Source: Salipaludibacillus sp. LMS25 (lineage in GTDB: Bacteria > Bacillota > Bacilli > Bacillales > Salisediminibacteriaceae). From it: a stretch of 64,000 bases of DNA. The position numbers and the translations under genes are program-made. The stretch spans positions 3,194,001 to 3,258,000 of the forward strand of contig NZ_CP093299.1 in the NCBI RefSeq assembly GCF_024362805.1, in the 5' to 3' direction. Shown one piece after another: positions 1 through 7,965 of the stretch. Below the pieces are notes generated by a model. The model was not told the origin of the DNA, searched no databases, and was given only the letters and a program-made list of their open reading frames with translations. The first letter of the stretch is position 1. Every line of letters begins with the position of its first letter.

Positions 1-504
1 GAAGAAACATATGACACCATTCGTATGATCGGTGAAGCGACAGGTACGAGTGATGAAGCGGGTCAGATTGTCACGAGTATGGAAGAACGATTAGAAGAGA
101 TCCGTGAGCAGGCAGAAACGATTCCAGAAGAAGACCGGCAAACGGTATGGGTAGAGGTTGGCCCATCACCTGATATTTTTACAACTGGACAAGACACGTT
201 CATGCACGAAATGCTTGAAGCAATTAATGCCACAAACGCTGCTGAAGAAGAGTCCGGTTGGGTTCAATTCACTGAAGAAGAGATTGTCACACTAGAGCCG
301 GACGTGGTTATTACGACGTATGGCTATTATATCGACAGCCCTGAAGCTGACGTGTTAGCTCGTGACGGTTGGTCAGAAGTGCCAGCGATTCAGAACGAAA
401 GAGTGTACGATGTGGATAATGACACAGTTACCCGTCCTGGTCCTCGTCTAATCGAAGGAGTGGAAACTCTTGCAAAACTCGTTTATCCGGATGTTTTTGA
501 ATAA
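1..504 (+). CDS. btuF: Cobalamin ABC transporter substrate-binding protein, C-terminal part (BtuF-like)
   Basis: The reading frame is open from base 1 and ends with TAA at 502-504, so the N-terminus, with the expected lipoprotein signal, lies outside the window. The visible 167 residues match the second lobe of a TroA/BtuF-type binding protein: a helical backbone segment rich in Glu, then a strand region with VWVEVGPSPDIFTTG, then the LEPDVVITTYG and ERVYDVDNDTVTRPGPR segments typical of vitamin B12 and siderophore binders. The substrate is assigned from context, because the permease, ATPase-CbiZ fusion and cobalamin assembly genes follow directly. Family membership is firm; B12 rather than iron-siderophore is inferred. 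The high acidic content fits an exported protein of an alkaliphile. Confidence 0.85.
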   Translation, partial: EETYDTIRMIGEATGTSDEAGQIVTSMEERLEEIREQAETIPEEDRQTVWVEVGPSPDIFTTGQDTFMHEMLEAINATNAAEEESGWVQFTEEEIVTLEPDVVITTYGYYIDSPEADVLARDGWSEVPAIQNERVYDVDNDTVTRPGPRLIEGVETLAKLVYPDVFE

Positions 505-1540
505 TCGTGTTGCGTGGATATATTTACTGGCAGGAGGATTTGTACTCGGTACAATCCTCCTTGCTCTCTTTTGGAGCAGTGTCACCGTACCTATTCCTCA
601 TATTATTCATATTATTATTGAACACACGACAGGCCATGTTTGGCTGGCAGATGTACCTGCAAATGAAGGCCCCATCATTTGGAATATTCGTTTGCCGAGA
701 GTCATTTTAGCGTTTTGTGTAGGGGCGTCACTGGCTTTAGCTGGTGCGGCCTTCCAAGGATTGTTGCGAAATCCATTAGCAGATCCTTATACGATCGGTG
801 TCTCATCAGGTGCAGCCTTAGGAGCAGTTATCGTTATTTTCTTTCAACTGTCTATTCCTCTACTTGGTAGTTTCACCCAACCTATCATCGCGATTATTTT
901 TGGTTTTTTAACATTAATGCTCGTTTTCGGTCTTGTGAAAATGACAAGCAGAAGCATGGCCATCGAGACGATTATTTTAGCAGGTATTATTATAAGTTCT
1001 TTTATGGGGGCTATCGTGTCATTAATTATTGCACTCGGTGATCAAAATGAAATGACTCAAATAATTTACTGGCTGTACGGTAGTGTCAGTTTACGGGGCT
1101 GGAGCCACGTCCAGCTTATTTTGCCGTTTATGATCGTTGGTTCATTAATTTTACTGTATCATTATCGTGAGCTGAATGCCCTTGCCCTTGGTGAAGAAGC
1201 GGCAGAACATATCGGCGTCGATGTGAGGAGAGGGAAGATTTTTCTCTTAATCGGAGCATCGTTGCTGACAGGATCAGCTGTGGCTGTCTCAGGGACGATT
1301 GGATTTGTAGGGCTCGTCATCCCCCACTTAGTTAGGCTTGTGACAGGACCAAATCATCGTCATGTGCTGCCTCTTTCGTTACTGGTAGGAGGAGGCTTTC
1401 TTATTTTAACGGATCTCGTGTCTCGCACGATCATTGCGCCAAAGGAAATGCCAATTGGGGTCATAACAGCGTTGGTCGGGGCACCAGTGTTTTCGCTGCT
1501 ACTCATAAGAAATCGTTTAGGAAGGAGGAAAACGGCATGA
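470..1540 (+). CDS. btuC: Cobalamin ABC transporter permease (FecCD/BtuC family)
   Basis: This 356-residue protein has about ten hydrophobic segments and the hallmark FecCD/BtuC motifs: RLPRVILAFCVGASLALAGAAFQGLLRNPLADPYTIGVSSGAALGA near residues 75-120, GEEAAEHIGV (the cytoplasmic L loop that contacts the ATPase) near 240, and GFVGLVIPHLVRL near 280. It forms the membrane channel for B12 import. The TTG start at 470 is chosen because GAAGGAG lies 9 bases upstream; an ATG at 491 is the alternative. The gene overlaps the end of the binding-protein gene and its own stop overlaps the next start as ATGA, so translation is probably coupled. Confidence 0.9.
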   Translation: MQNSFIRMFLNNRVAWIYLLAGGFVLGTILLALFWSSVTVPIPHIIHIIIEHTTGHVWLADVPANEGPIIWNIRLPRVILAFCVGASLALAGAAFQGLLRNPLADPYTIGVSSGAALGAVIVIFFQLSIPLLGSFTQPIIAIIFGFLTLMLVFGLVKMTSRSMAIETIILAGIIISSFMGAIVSLIIALGDQNEMTQIIYWLYGSVSLRGWSHVQLILPFMIVGSLILLYHYRELNALALGEEAAEHIGVDVRRGKIFLLIGASLLTGSAVAVSGTIGFVGLVIPHLVRLVTGPNHRHVLPLSLLVGGGFLILTDLVSRTIIAPKEMPIGVITALVGAPVFSLLLIRNRLGRRKTA

Positions 1541-3012
1541 TAGAGCTGAGAAATGTATTAGGCGGATATGGTGACAGCAATGTTATTAAAGATGTCAGCT
1601 TAACGATTGATAAAGGCGAATTTTTTACCCTCCTGGGGCCAAATGGCAGTGGGAAAACGACGTTGTTTAAACTAGTCACTGGTACACTTCCTACTAAACA
1701 AGGCGCCATTCGTCTGAATGGCCAGCCATTGACCTCTTTGTCTAAGCTTGAAAAAGCTCGTCACGTGGCGGTTTTAACACAAGAAGCTCATATTTCATTT
1801 GACTTTACTGTCGAGGAAATTGTCAGTCTTGGCCGTTATGCGTTCCAGCAAGGATTGTTTAAAAACTTATCTAAGAAAGATCAGGCCGTGATTGATGACG
1901 TCATGAGGCTCACTGATGTCGAGCGTTATCGCCATAAACAATTTAGAATGCTTAGCGGCGGTGAGAAGCAGCGGGTTTTACTAGCGAAAGCGTTAGCGCA
2001 ACAGCCACATATTCTTCTTCTGGACGAGCCGACGAATCATCTTGATGTTAAACATTCTTTTCACATGCTTAATTTATTAAAAGAACGGCAGCGTACCAAT
2101 GGTTTAACCGTGTTTGCTATTCTTCACGATCTAAATGTGGCAGCCCTCTATGCAGATAGAGTGGGTCTTCTTCATGAAGGACGTCTACGTAAAGTGGGAA
2201 GCGTTGATATTTTAAAGCAAGAAGACGAGTTGCGAGCAGTTTATAATGTGGAGGTAAAGGCACAAGCCCATCCCACACTAGCGAAACCGCAATTATTAAT
2301 GACACCAGCTAGCAGAGAAGAAGGACATGACGTAAACCCTCTTGAAACGATGATGAGCGTGACTAAAGATGAGAAAGCCATTCATATTCAGTTTGAGCAG
2401 CCGTTACGAACCATTTCTAATGGCGTGGTCGGTGAAGGGATTCGTTGGGCGAGGGACTTTTGTAATTTTCATGTGGAAAAAAATTATCATTGCAGTACGC
2501 CAGCGGACGATGTTAAGCGCTGGATGACTGAACGGCACATTTCTTATGAGAATGCTGTGGGAATGATGACAGCTGTTCACTTGAAAGACGCTGTTTGGAT
2601 AAATAAAGTTTATGAAGGTATGGCTATTCGTGTGATGGTCACAGCAGGTGTGAGTAATGCTGTTGATATTGCTGCGGACGAACGTGATGATAAAATCAGT
2701 CAGATCGGTACGATTAATACGATGGTTTTTCTAAATCGGCATTTTACCGATGGCGCGCTCGTCAATGCGTGTTTATCAGCCACCGAAGCTAAAACAAAAG
2801 CGCTTCATGATTTAAATGTGAAAGATGCTTATACAGGTACGTGTGCTACAGGAACGTCAACTGACAGCCTACTCATTGCTACGACACAACGAGGTGTACA
2901 AACACCGTACGCAGGCTCCGGAACACCGGAAGGAAAGGCGATCGGTTCAGCTGTTTATGAAGCGACGACAAAAGCGTTGGGCCATTATTTAAACAAAGGT
3001 GAACACGTATAA
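1537..3012 (+). CDS. btuD-cbiZ: Fusion of cobalamin transporter ATPase (BtuD) and adenosylcobinamide amidohydrolase (CbiZ)
   Basis: Residues 1-250 are an ABC ATPase with Walker A GPNGSGKT at 34-41, the LSGGEKQRV signature near 140 and Walker B ILLLDEPTNHLD near 160. From about residue 270 the protein continues as a CbiZ domain (GVVGEGIRWARDFCNFHV, AVGMMTAV, VSNAVDIAADE, YTGTCATGTSTDS, PYAGSGTPEGKAIG, a pattern known for CbiZ). CbiZ removes the aminopropanol and nucleotide-loop side of adenosylcobinamide or pseudocobalamin to give adenosylcobyric acid. The fusion puts import energy coupling and corrinoid remodelling in one polypeptide. It is the third gene of the operon and its stop overlaps the cbiB start by one base. 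Confidence 0.9.
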   Translation: MIELRNVLGGYGDSNVIKDVSLTIDKGEFFTLLGPNGSGKTTLFKLVTGTLPTKQGAIRLNGQPLTSLSKLEKARHVAVLTQEAHISFDFTVEEIVSLGRYAFQQGLFKNLSKKDQAVIDDVMRLTDVERYRHKQFRMLSGGEKQRVLLAKALAQQPHILLLDEPTNHLDVKHSFHMLNLLKERQRTNGLTVFAILHDLNVAALYADRVGLLHEGRLRKVGSVDILKQEDELRAVYNVEVKAQAHPTLAKPQLLMTPASREEGHDVNPLETMMSVTKDEKAIHIQFEQPLRTISNGVVGEGIRWARDFCNFHVEKNYHCSTPADDVKRWMTERHISYENAVGMMTAVHLKDAVWINKVYEGMAIRVMVTAGVSNAVDIAADERDDKISQIGTINTMVFLNRHFTDGALVNACLSATEAKTKALHDLNVKDAYTGTCATGTSTDSLLIATTQRGVQTPYAGSGTPEGKAIGSAVYEATTKALGHYLNKGEHV

Positions 3013-3980
3013 TGGATATGGTTATCCCTCTTATTATCCTTATTGTGGTAGGTGCTATAATGCTTGATCTCATGATAGGTGACCCGAGATGGCTCCCTCA
3101 TCCAGTCGTAGGTATTGGGCGTCTTATTCGTTTTTTCGATAAACGATGGAATCGTGGACCAGCACATATAAAAAAGCGAAATGGTGTTTACTTGACACTG
3201 GTCATCGTTTTAAGCGTATTTTTAATAACATCAGCTGTTACAGTTAGTCTTTATAAACTTCATCCTGTAGCAGGTACACTGGGGCAACTATACATGATCT
3301 CTACGACAATCGCCATTAAAGGATTGAGCCAAGCGGCACGCGATATTGTGAAACCATTGTCAACAGGGGATTTAAGAGACGCGCGGAGAAAATTAAGTAT
3401 GATTGTAGGAAGAGATACCGCGTCTCTTAATGATGAGGAGATCGTGAGAGGAGCGGTGGAAACAGTTGCCGAAAACACGACTGATGCGATAACAGCCCCG
3501 ATTTTTTGGGCGTTTATTGGCGGGGCGCCGCTCGCTATGACTTATCGTGCGATCAATACATTAGATTCAATGGTCGGTTACAAAAATAACACATATAACG
3601 ATTTTGGCTGGTGTTCTGCTAGACTTGATGATGTGGTCAATTGGCTGCCTGCTCGTATGACTGCTCTTACGTTATGGCTCGGAGGCTTTAGCATGAAAGG
3701 TGCGCGCCTGCGTCATGCATGGCAACTGACATGTCGGGATGCTCCTAAGCACCCAAGCCCAAATAGCGGCTGGTCAGAAGCGATGATGGCTGCGTTACTA
3801 GGTGTTCAGTTAGGTGGACGAAATACATACGGTGGGGAAGTATCTGACAGGGCAAGGATGGGTGTGCCATTTGAACAACTCCATTGGCAACACATTTTAT
3901 TGTCTGTACGCTATATGCATGGTGGCTGGGTTATCTTTACATTTTTAATGTCAGGGATATGGCTGCTACTTCATTCTTAA
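3012..3980 (+). CDS. cbiB: Adenosylcobinamide-phosphate synthase (CbiB/CobD family)
   Basis: The 322-residue membrane protein shows the family motifs LDLMIGDPRWLPHPVVGIGRLI near the start, IVGRDTASLNDEEIVRGAVETVAENTTDAITAPIFW in the middle, YKNNTYNDFGWCSARLDDVVNWLPAR after that and a C-terminal membrane helix. It joins the aminopropanol phosphate (or aminopropanol) arm to adenosylcobyric acid, the step after CbiZ. It starts on an ATG that shares one base with the previous stop. The next gene, threonine-phosphate decarboxylase, makes the aminopropanol phosphate it uses. Confidence 0.92.
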   Translation: MDMVIPLIILIVVGAIMLDLMIGDPRWLPHPVVGIGRLIRFFDKRWNRGPAHIKKRNGVYLTLVIVLSVFLITSAVTVSLYKLHPVAGTLGQLYMISTTIAIKGLSQAARDIVKPLSTGDLRDARRKLSMIVGRDTASLNDEEIVRGAVETVAENTTDAITAPIFWAFIGGAPLAMTYRAINTLDSMVGYKNNTYNDFGWCSARLDDVVNWLPARMTALTLWLGGFSMKGARLRHAWQLTCRDAPKHPSPNSGWSEAMMAALLGVQLGGRNTYGGEVSDRARMGVPFEQLHWQHILLSVRYMHGGWVIFTFLMSGIWLLLHS

Positions 3981-3998
3981 GTGAAAGGACGAGACGAT

Positions 3999-5084
3999 AT
4001 GAATTGGCCAGAGCATGGTGGACAGCCGGCAAAGGTTGGGCGGCAGTTTATCAGTAACGAAACGAACAGTAGCCATTGGCTCGATTTCAGTGCGAATATC
4101 CACCCGTTCGGGCCGCCAGAGTGGATCAAAACGATAGTGGCCGACAGTATGACCGCTATTTCAGTTTATCCAGATCCAGCGTACGAGGAGCCGACCAAAC
4201 GTTTAGCAGAATTAAATGACGTGTCACCTGAACAAGTACTGGTGACAAATGGTGGGGCTGAAGCGATTTTTTTGACAGCTAAGTTGTTTGCAGGGAAGCG
4301 GGCGGTTATTGTGCAACCGACATTTGGTGAGTATGAGCAGGCATGTCTTCATTATCGTGTAGAGACGAGGGATGTGTTTTATGACGGTGGCTTTCGTTTT
4401 CCATTGGAGGAACTAGAGAGTCAGATGGCATGGGCTGATGTGATCTATGTGTGTCGACCGAATAATCCGTCAGGGACAGTGACTCCAGAGCAAGGCATCC
4501 GCGCTTTGTTAGAGCGATGTGAGGAGACAGAGACGTTCTTAGTAGTGGATGAGGCATTCGCAGATTTTTTGTCAGAGCCAGATTCGTTTTTAACTCGGAT
4601 GCTTTCACAGTTTAATTCGCTCATTTTATTACGATCGCTGACGAAAATGTATAGTATTCCTGGACTACGTATTGGCTATTTGTTAACTTCATCGACCATA
4701 ATAGCAAAACTTCGACGCTGGCAGATGCCATGGAGTGTAAATGGGATTGCAGGAGAAGTGGTGAGAGCCCTTCCTAATCATGATCCATATGTCATTGAGG
4801 CACGGACGTTCGTCAGTGAAGAGTTAGCACGAATAAGAGAGCGGTTGACAGAGTTGCGTTTTTATATGTCACCGTCACAAGTGAATTTCTATCTTTTATA
4901 TGATTTGGAAGCGCCAAATAAGACTGAAGAGTTATTCGCATTTTTAGCAAAAAACCGCATCATTGGACGGCATACCCACAATTTTAAAGGGCTTAACGGT
5001 TATTTTATACGCTTTGCAGTAAAAACAGATGAGGATAATGACAAGCTGTTGGCGTGCTTGGCAGCTTGGAGGAATCACGTATGA
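3999..5084 (+). CDS. cobD: L-threonine-O-3-phosphate decarboxylase (CobD type, PLP dependent)
   Basis: This is a class I/II aminotransferase-fold enzyme of about 361 residues. Visible motifs are the histidinol-phosphate-aminotransferase-like LDFSANIHPFGPP near residue 20, YVCRPNNPSGT in the middle, VVDEAFADF, and RSLTKMYSIPGLRIGY, whose lysine should carry PLP. It makes (R)-1-amino-2-propanol phosphate for the nucleotide loop. I chose ATG 3999 rather than the in-frame GTG at 3981 because AAAGGA sits 9 bases upstream of the ATG. HisC-like activity is the alternative for this fold, but the neighbours make the cobalamin role very likely. No threonine kinase (PduX type) is recognisable in the window. 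Confidence 0.88.
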   Translation: MNWPEHGGQPAKVGRQFISNETNSSHWLDFSANIHPFGPPEWIKTIVADSMTAISVYPDPAYEEPTKRLAELNDVSPEQVLVTNGGAEAIFLTAKLFAGKRAVIVQPTFGEYEQACLHYRVETRDVFYDGGFRFPLEELESQMAWADVIYVCRPNNPSGTVTPEQGIRALLERCEETETFLVVDEAFADFLSEPDSFLTRMLSQFNSLILLRSLTKMYSIPGLRIGYLLTSSTIIAKLRRWQMPWSVNGIAGEVVRALPNHDPYVIEARTFVSEELARIRERLTELRFYMSPSQVNFYLLYDLEAPNKTEELFAFLAKNRIIGRHTHNFKGLNGYFIRFAVKTDEDNDKLLACLAAWRNHV

Positions 5085-5635
5085 TTGTATTTATTTCCGG
5101 CGGCGCCCGGTCAGGGAAAAGCCAGTTTGCTGAATCGCTAGCATACGACTGTTTTGACGAAAGCCGGCAGCAGGGAAGCGAGGGAAAATTTATTTATGTG
5201 GCCACAGCTCGCCATACAGATCATGAAATGACTGAACGAATCAACCGTCACAGGCATGAACGAGACGAGGCATGGCAGACAGTAGAGGAGCCGCTAGATT
5301 TATTAGCTGCTGTGATGACAGCGGGGAACGGGGATGTGATACTTATTGATTGCTTAACCGTTTGGCTTAATAATCGCTTGTTTGATGGTAGTCGGAACGG
5401 GGAGGATGTGTTGTTGCATGAATTAAGGGAGATCATGTTACAAGCAGATGAAAAAAACTTGCAGCTCATCTTCGTGTCGAATGATGTGAATGAAGGTGTT
5501 CCTATCGATAATGAGCTTGTCACATCATACATAAAAACATTAGAGCACGTTCATCGGTTTGTGGTGAGCAAAGCAGATCGCGTTTATCAAGTGGTAGCAA
5601 GTATTCCCATTCAGTGGAAGGGGGAAGGGACATGA
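5081..5635 (+). CDS. cobU: Adenosylcobinamide kinase / adenosylcobinamide-phosphate guanylyltransferase (CobU)
   Basis: The protein has the CobU P-loop GGARSGKS at residues 7-14 and the ATARHTDHEMTERINRHRHERDEAWQTVEEP region that includes the histidine expected to be guanylylated, followed by VILIDCLTVWLNN. The C-terminal third is unusual. Where CobU normally reads like GxGIVPxxxxxRxxRDxxGxxNQ, this copy has SNDVNEGVPIDNELVTSYIKTLEHVHRFV. The start ATG 5081 has GGAGG at 5068-5072 and overlaps the previous stop. A second CobU-like protein at 6953 has the opposite pattern. Confidence 0.88.
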   Translation: MIVFISGGARSGKSQFAESLAYDCFDESRQQGSEGKFIYVATARHTDHEMTERINRHRHERDEAWQTVEEPLDLLAAVMTAGNGDVILIDCLTVWLNNRLFDGSRNGEDVLLHELREIMLQADEKNLQLIFVSNDVNEGVPIDNELVTSYIKTLEHVHRFVVSKADRVYQVVASIPIQWKGEGT

Positions 5636-6402
5636 AAAATGTGCTATACGGTTTTTTGCTAGCGCTACAATTTTTAACACGTATTCCAGTGCCGATCGAA
5701 TGTCCGTGGACGAACGAGACGAGTCGGTGGGCGATCCGGTTTTATCCAATCGTAGGTCTCGTAATCGGAGCGGTGTTAGTGACGATTGGTTCGTTTCTCG
5801 CACCTATTCTACCTGCTGGCATGCTGGCGCTCATCCTTGTATCACTTTGGGTGTGGCTGACAGGCGGCCTGCATCTTGACGGGGTGATGGATGTAGCAGA
5901 TGCTGTCGGCTCAAATGCCCCATTAGAGAAAAAATGGACAATTATGAAAGACCCCCATGTAGGAAGCTTCGGTATTATCACATTATTTTTTTTGCTCGGC
6001 TGGAAAACGATGCTCATTTATTTACTTGTTAATGAAGCTGAAGCCGGGTGGCGTATCCTTCTTCCATTACTGGTAAGCGTTGCTTTAGCCCGTTTTAGCG
6101 CAGTAGGCTTGCTCATTTTTTTACCGGCAGCGAAAAAAGAAGGACTTGCTTGGCATTGGAAAAAGAATTTAAACTGGCTCGACAGTGTCTGGGCTATGAT
6201 TCCCATCGTGTTCGTGATAGGCCTCTTTCCACAACTTATTTGGCTTGTCACATTATGTTTAGTAATGACAGGGGTGTACGGTTTTTGGCTCATGCGTACC
6301 TTTAAAGGCATCAATGGTGATTTAACAGGGACGGCGATAGAAGGAGGTGAACTATGGGGACTGCTGTTAATCTGGAGCTATATGTCATTCGTCACGGTGT
6401 AA
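5632..6402 (+). CDS. cobS: Adenosylcobinamide-GDP ribazoletransferase (cobalamin synthase, CobS)
   Basis: The 256-residue multi-pass membrane protein has the CobS hallmarks ALQFLTRIPVP near residue 12, GGLHLDGVMDVADAVGS near 85, KDPHVGSFG near 110 and a C-terminal GINGDLTGTAIEGGEL motif. It joins alpha-ribazole (phosphate) to adenosyl-GDP-cobinamide in the membrane. ATG 5632 overlaps the cobU stop as ATGA, and the GGGGAAGGGA just upstream serves as ribosome binding site. Its 3' end overlaps the next gene by 49 bases. Confidence 0.93.
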   Translation: MKNVLYGFLLALQFLTRIPVPIECPWTNETSRWAIRFYPIVGLVIGAVLVTIGSFLAPILPAGMLALILVSLWVWLTGGLHLDGVMDVADAVGSNAPLEKKWTIMKDPHVGSFGIITLFFLLGWKTMLIYLLVNEAEAGWRILLPLLVSVALARFSAVGLLIFLPAAKKEGLAWHWKKNLNWLDSVWAMIPIVFVIGLFPQLIWLVTLCLVMTGVYGFWLMRTFKGINGDLTGTAIEGGELWGLLLIWSYMSFVTV

Positions 6403-7001
6403 CACAATGGAATATGGAAAAGCGTTACTTAGGCCACAGTGATGAACCGGTTCTTCACGATTCTTTGAGACATCTTAATAAATTAAAGTCTATCATTACA
6501 GAAGTGGGAGCGCCGTTGCTCATATCAAGTGATTTGACACGATGCCAGGAAACGATGGCTTATCTGTTTCCTCATCGTCACTATATCGTGGAGCCGCAGC
6601 TACGGGAATTTAATTTCGGTGATTGGGAAGGGAAGACATATGACGATTTGAAGGATGTGGCCGCCTATAGACAGTGGCTTAATAACTGGGAAAAAGAAAG
6701 TGTCCCAGGGGGTGAATCCGGTCAGGTGTTTTCATGTCGAGTGAATGGTTGGTTAATGGAAGACCTACCAACGTTAGTTGCTGACCAGGACTGGGAGACG
6801 GGGACGAAATCGTGCGTAATCGTTACGCATGGTGGGGTAATCCGTTACTTAATTCAAGTTTTAACAAAGGACAAAGACGCTTTTTGGCAATGGAACATCT
6901 CTCATGGCGAAGCAGTTAAACTATCTTGCATTTATGACAAGGGGGAATGGCGATGCAGCTCATTATCGGTGGTGCCTACTCGGGAAAACGACAAGTTATA
7001 A
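6354..7001 (+). CDS. cobC: Alpha-ribazole phosphatase (CobC), histidine phosphatase family
   Basis: This 215-residue phosphoglycerate-mutase-like phosphatase has the catalytic RHG at residues 13-15, SSDLTRCQETM, REFNFGDWEGKTYDDL and a C-terminal VTHGGVIRYL. It dephosphorylates alpha-ribazole-5'-phosphate or adenosylcobalamin-5'-phosphate. The start ATG 6354 lies inside the cobS 3' end with GGAGGTG six bases upstream, so the overlap is genuine. The operon position gives the cobalamin role; the fold alone would not. Confidence 0.87.
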   Translation: MGTAVNLELYVIRHGVTQWNMEKRYLGHSDEPVLHDSLRHLNKLKSIITEVGAPLLISSDLTRCQETMAYLFPHRHYIVEPQLREFNFGDWEGKTYDDLKDVAAYRQWLNNWEKESVPGGESGQVFSCRVNGWLMEDLPTLVADQDWETGTKSCVIVTHGGVIRYLIQVLTKDKDAFWQWNISHGEAVKLSCIYDKGEWRCSSLSVVPTRENDKL

Positions 7002-7396
7002 AAAAATTACATGACTCGACCTCGGAAAAAATAAGTTGGGTGTCGGCGTATGAGGGAGCACATGTCTGTCATTGGCAAGACATGTGGGAAGAACAGACAC
7101 TTCTCGTCCTCGAAGGATGGGAAGTGTGGTTAAAGAATGAGATAGAGAGCGAAAGACGGCAATTGGACATCATTCGTGGACACTATCGCCACATGCTTAA
7201 GGCTGTGAGTGCAGAAGAGAAACGCCGGAACGGACAAGTGATTGTGATTATGCTTGAAATAGGACGAGGGATTGTTCCTATTGTGGAAGCTGATCGAGCT
7301 TTACGTGATGTGTGCGGTTGGCTCCAGCAGGATGCGGCAGTCTTAGCCGACGACGTCAGATACGTGTGGCACGGACTTGAGAAAAAAATGAAATAA
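6953..7396 (+). CDS. Shortened CobU-like P-loop protein, second copy
   Basis: About 147 residues. The N-terminus carries a CobU-like P-loop, GGAYSGK at residues 6-12, and the C-terminus has the canonical CobU ending (EIGRGIVP, then RALRDVCGWLQQDAAVLADDVRYVWHGLEKK). The middle lacks the ATA...H..R..W segment with the guanylylated histidine found in normal CobU. ATG 6953 is preferred over ATG 6947 because GGGGG lies at a better distance. It overlaps cobC by 49 bases and is the last gene of the operon. It could be an accessory half of the first CobU, a kinase-only enzyme, or the missing threonine kinase. The function is not proven. Confidence 0.6.
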   Translation: MQLIIGGAYSGKRQVIKKLHDSTSEKISWVSAYEGAHVCHWQDMWEEQTLLVLEGWEVWLKNEIESERRQLDIIRGHYRHMLKAVSAEEKRRNGQVIVIMLEIGRGIVPIVEADRALRDVCGWLQQDAAVLADDVRYVWHGLEKKMK

Positions 7397-7440
7397 CATA
7401 ATGAGAAAACTTGAGAATGAATTATTCTATCAGGGAGAGT

Positions 7441-7590
7441 TGCTGAAAAATCAAGGGTTATTGCTGAATTCGGATAGGACTGCTGAAAAATACCGGTTCG
7501 TTGCTGAAATAAATCTGGTTGATGCTGAAAAATGAAGGGTTATTGCTGAATTCCGGTACGAGAGCTGAAAAGCTTCAAGTAACTGCTAAA
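7441..7590 (+). repeat. Eight-unit degenerate repeat, TGCTGAA core with about 21-bp phase
   Basis: The core TGCTGAA (one unit AGCTGAA, the last TGCTAAA) begins at 7441, 7462, 7481, 7502, 7523, 7544, 7563 and 7584. The steps are 21, 19, 21, 21, 21, 19 and 21 bases, about two DNA helical turns, and most cores are followed by A/T-rich bases. The 19-base steps break any reading frame, so it is not a coding repeat. It follows the cobalamin operon directly. No clear terminator is visible between 7397 and 7680. Confidence 0.7.
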
Positions 7591-7680
7591 ATTAATCCCA
7601 TTCAAATAGAATGTCTCTTTATTTAGTAATAGTTCCTCCTAGCATTTCTATAGTATAATAACAACTTTTTTCCCCCTTCA

Positions 7681-7872
7681 TCAAAAAAGCTGGCGTGTCA
7701 CATTATAATTCAATAAGGAAAATAACCAATCTTTATCTATCGCTTCTCCTCGTTCACCCCTGCACTGATCGTCTGTATGAAACCAACCTATAAAAGGGTG
7801 ATAAATTTTCCCATCCATTCCATCAGAGTTATTTATCTTAGAATTGGAAAGGTTAAAAGATAAATACGCCAC
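7681..7872 (-). CDS. Possible small protein, 63 residues
   Basis: A reverse-strand frame starts on GTG at 7872 with a G-rich run at a suitable distance upstream. It encodes a soluble protein with no signal or membrane segment; a central GKIYHPFIGWFH stretch looks protein-like. I do not recognise a family. It may equally be a chance frame in the 560-base gap between the cobalamin operon and the next membrane protein gene. Confidence 0.25.
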   Translation of the reverse strand: MAYLSFNLSNSKINNSDGMDGKIYHPFIGWFHTDDQCRGERGEAIDKDWLFSLLNYNVTRQLF

Positions 7873-7965
7873 CCATTATTCCCCCCTAGTTTAAAAATAA
7901 GGCTATTAACCGTCTAAATGAGGACGACCAGAGGTGGCAACTAATGATTAAGAGGAGTGTCATCA

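Noticed and set aside
7441..7590. Possible CRISPR array
   Set aside because: The repeats are only about 7 bases with 12-14 base gaps of related sequence; spacers and repeat length do not fit.
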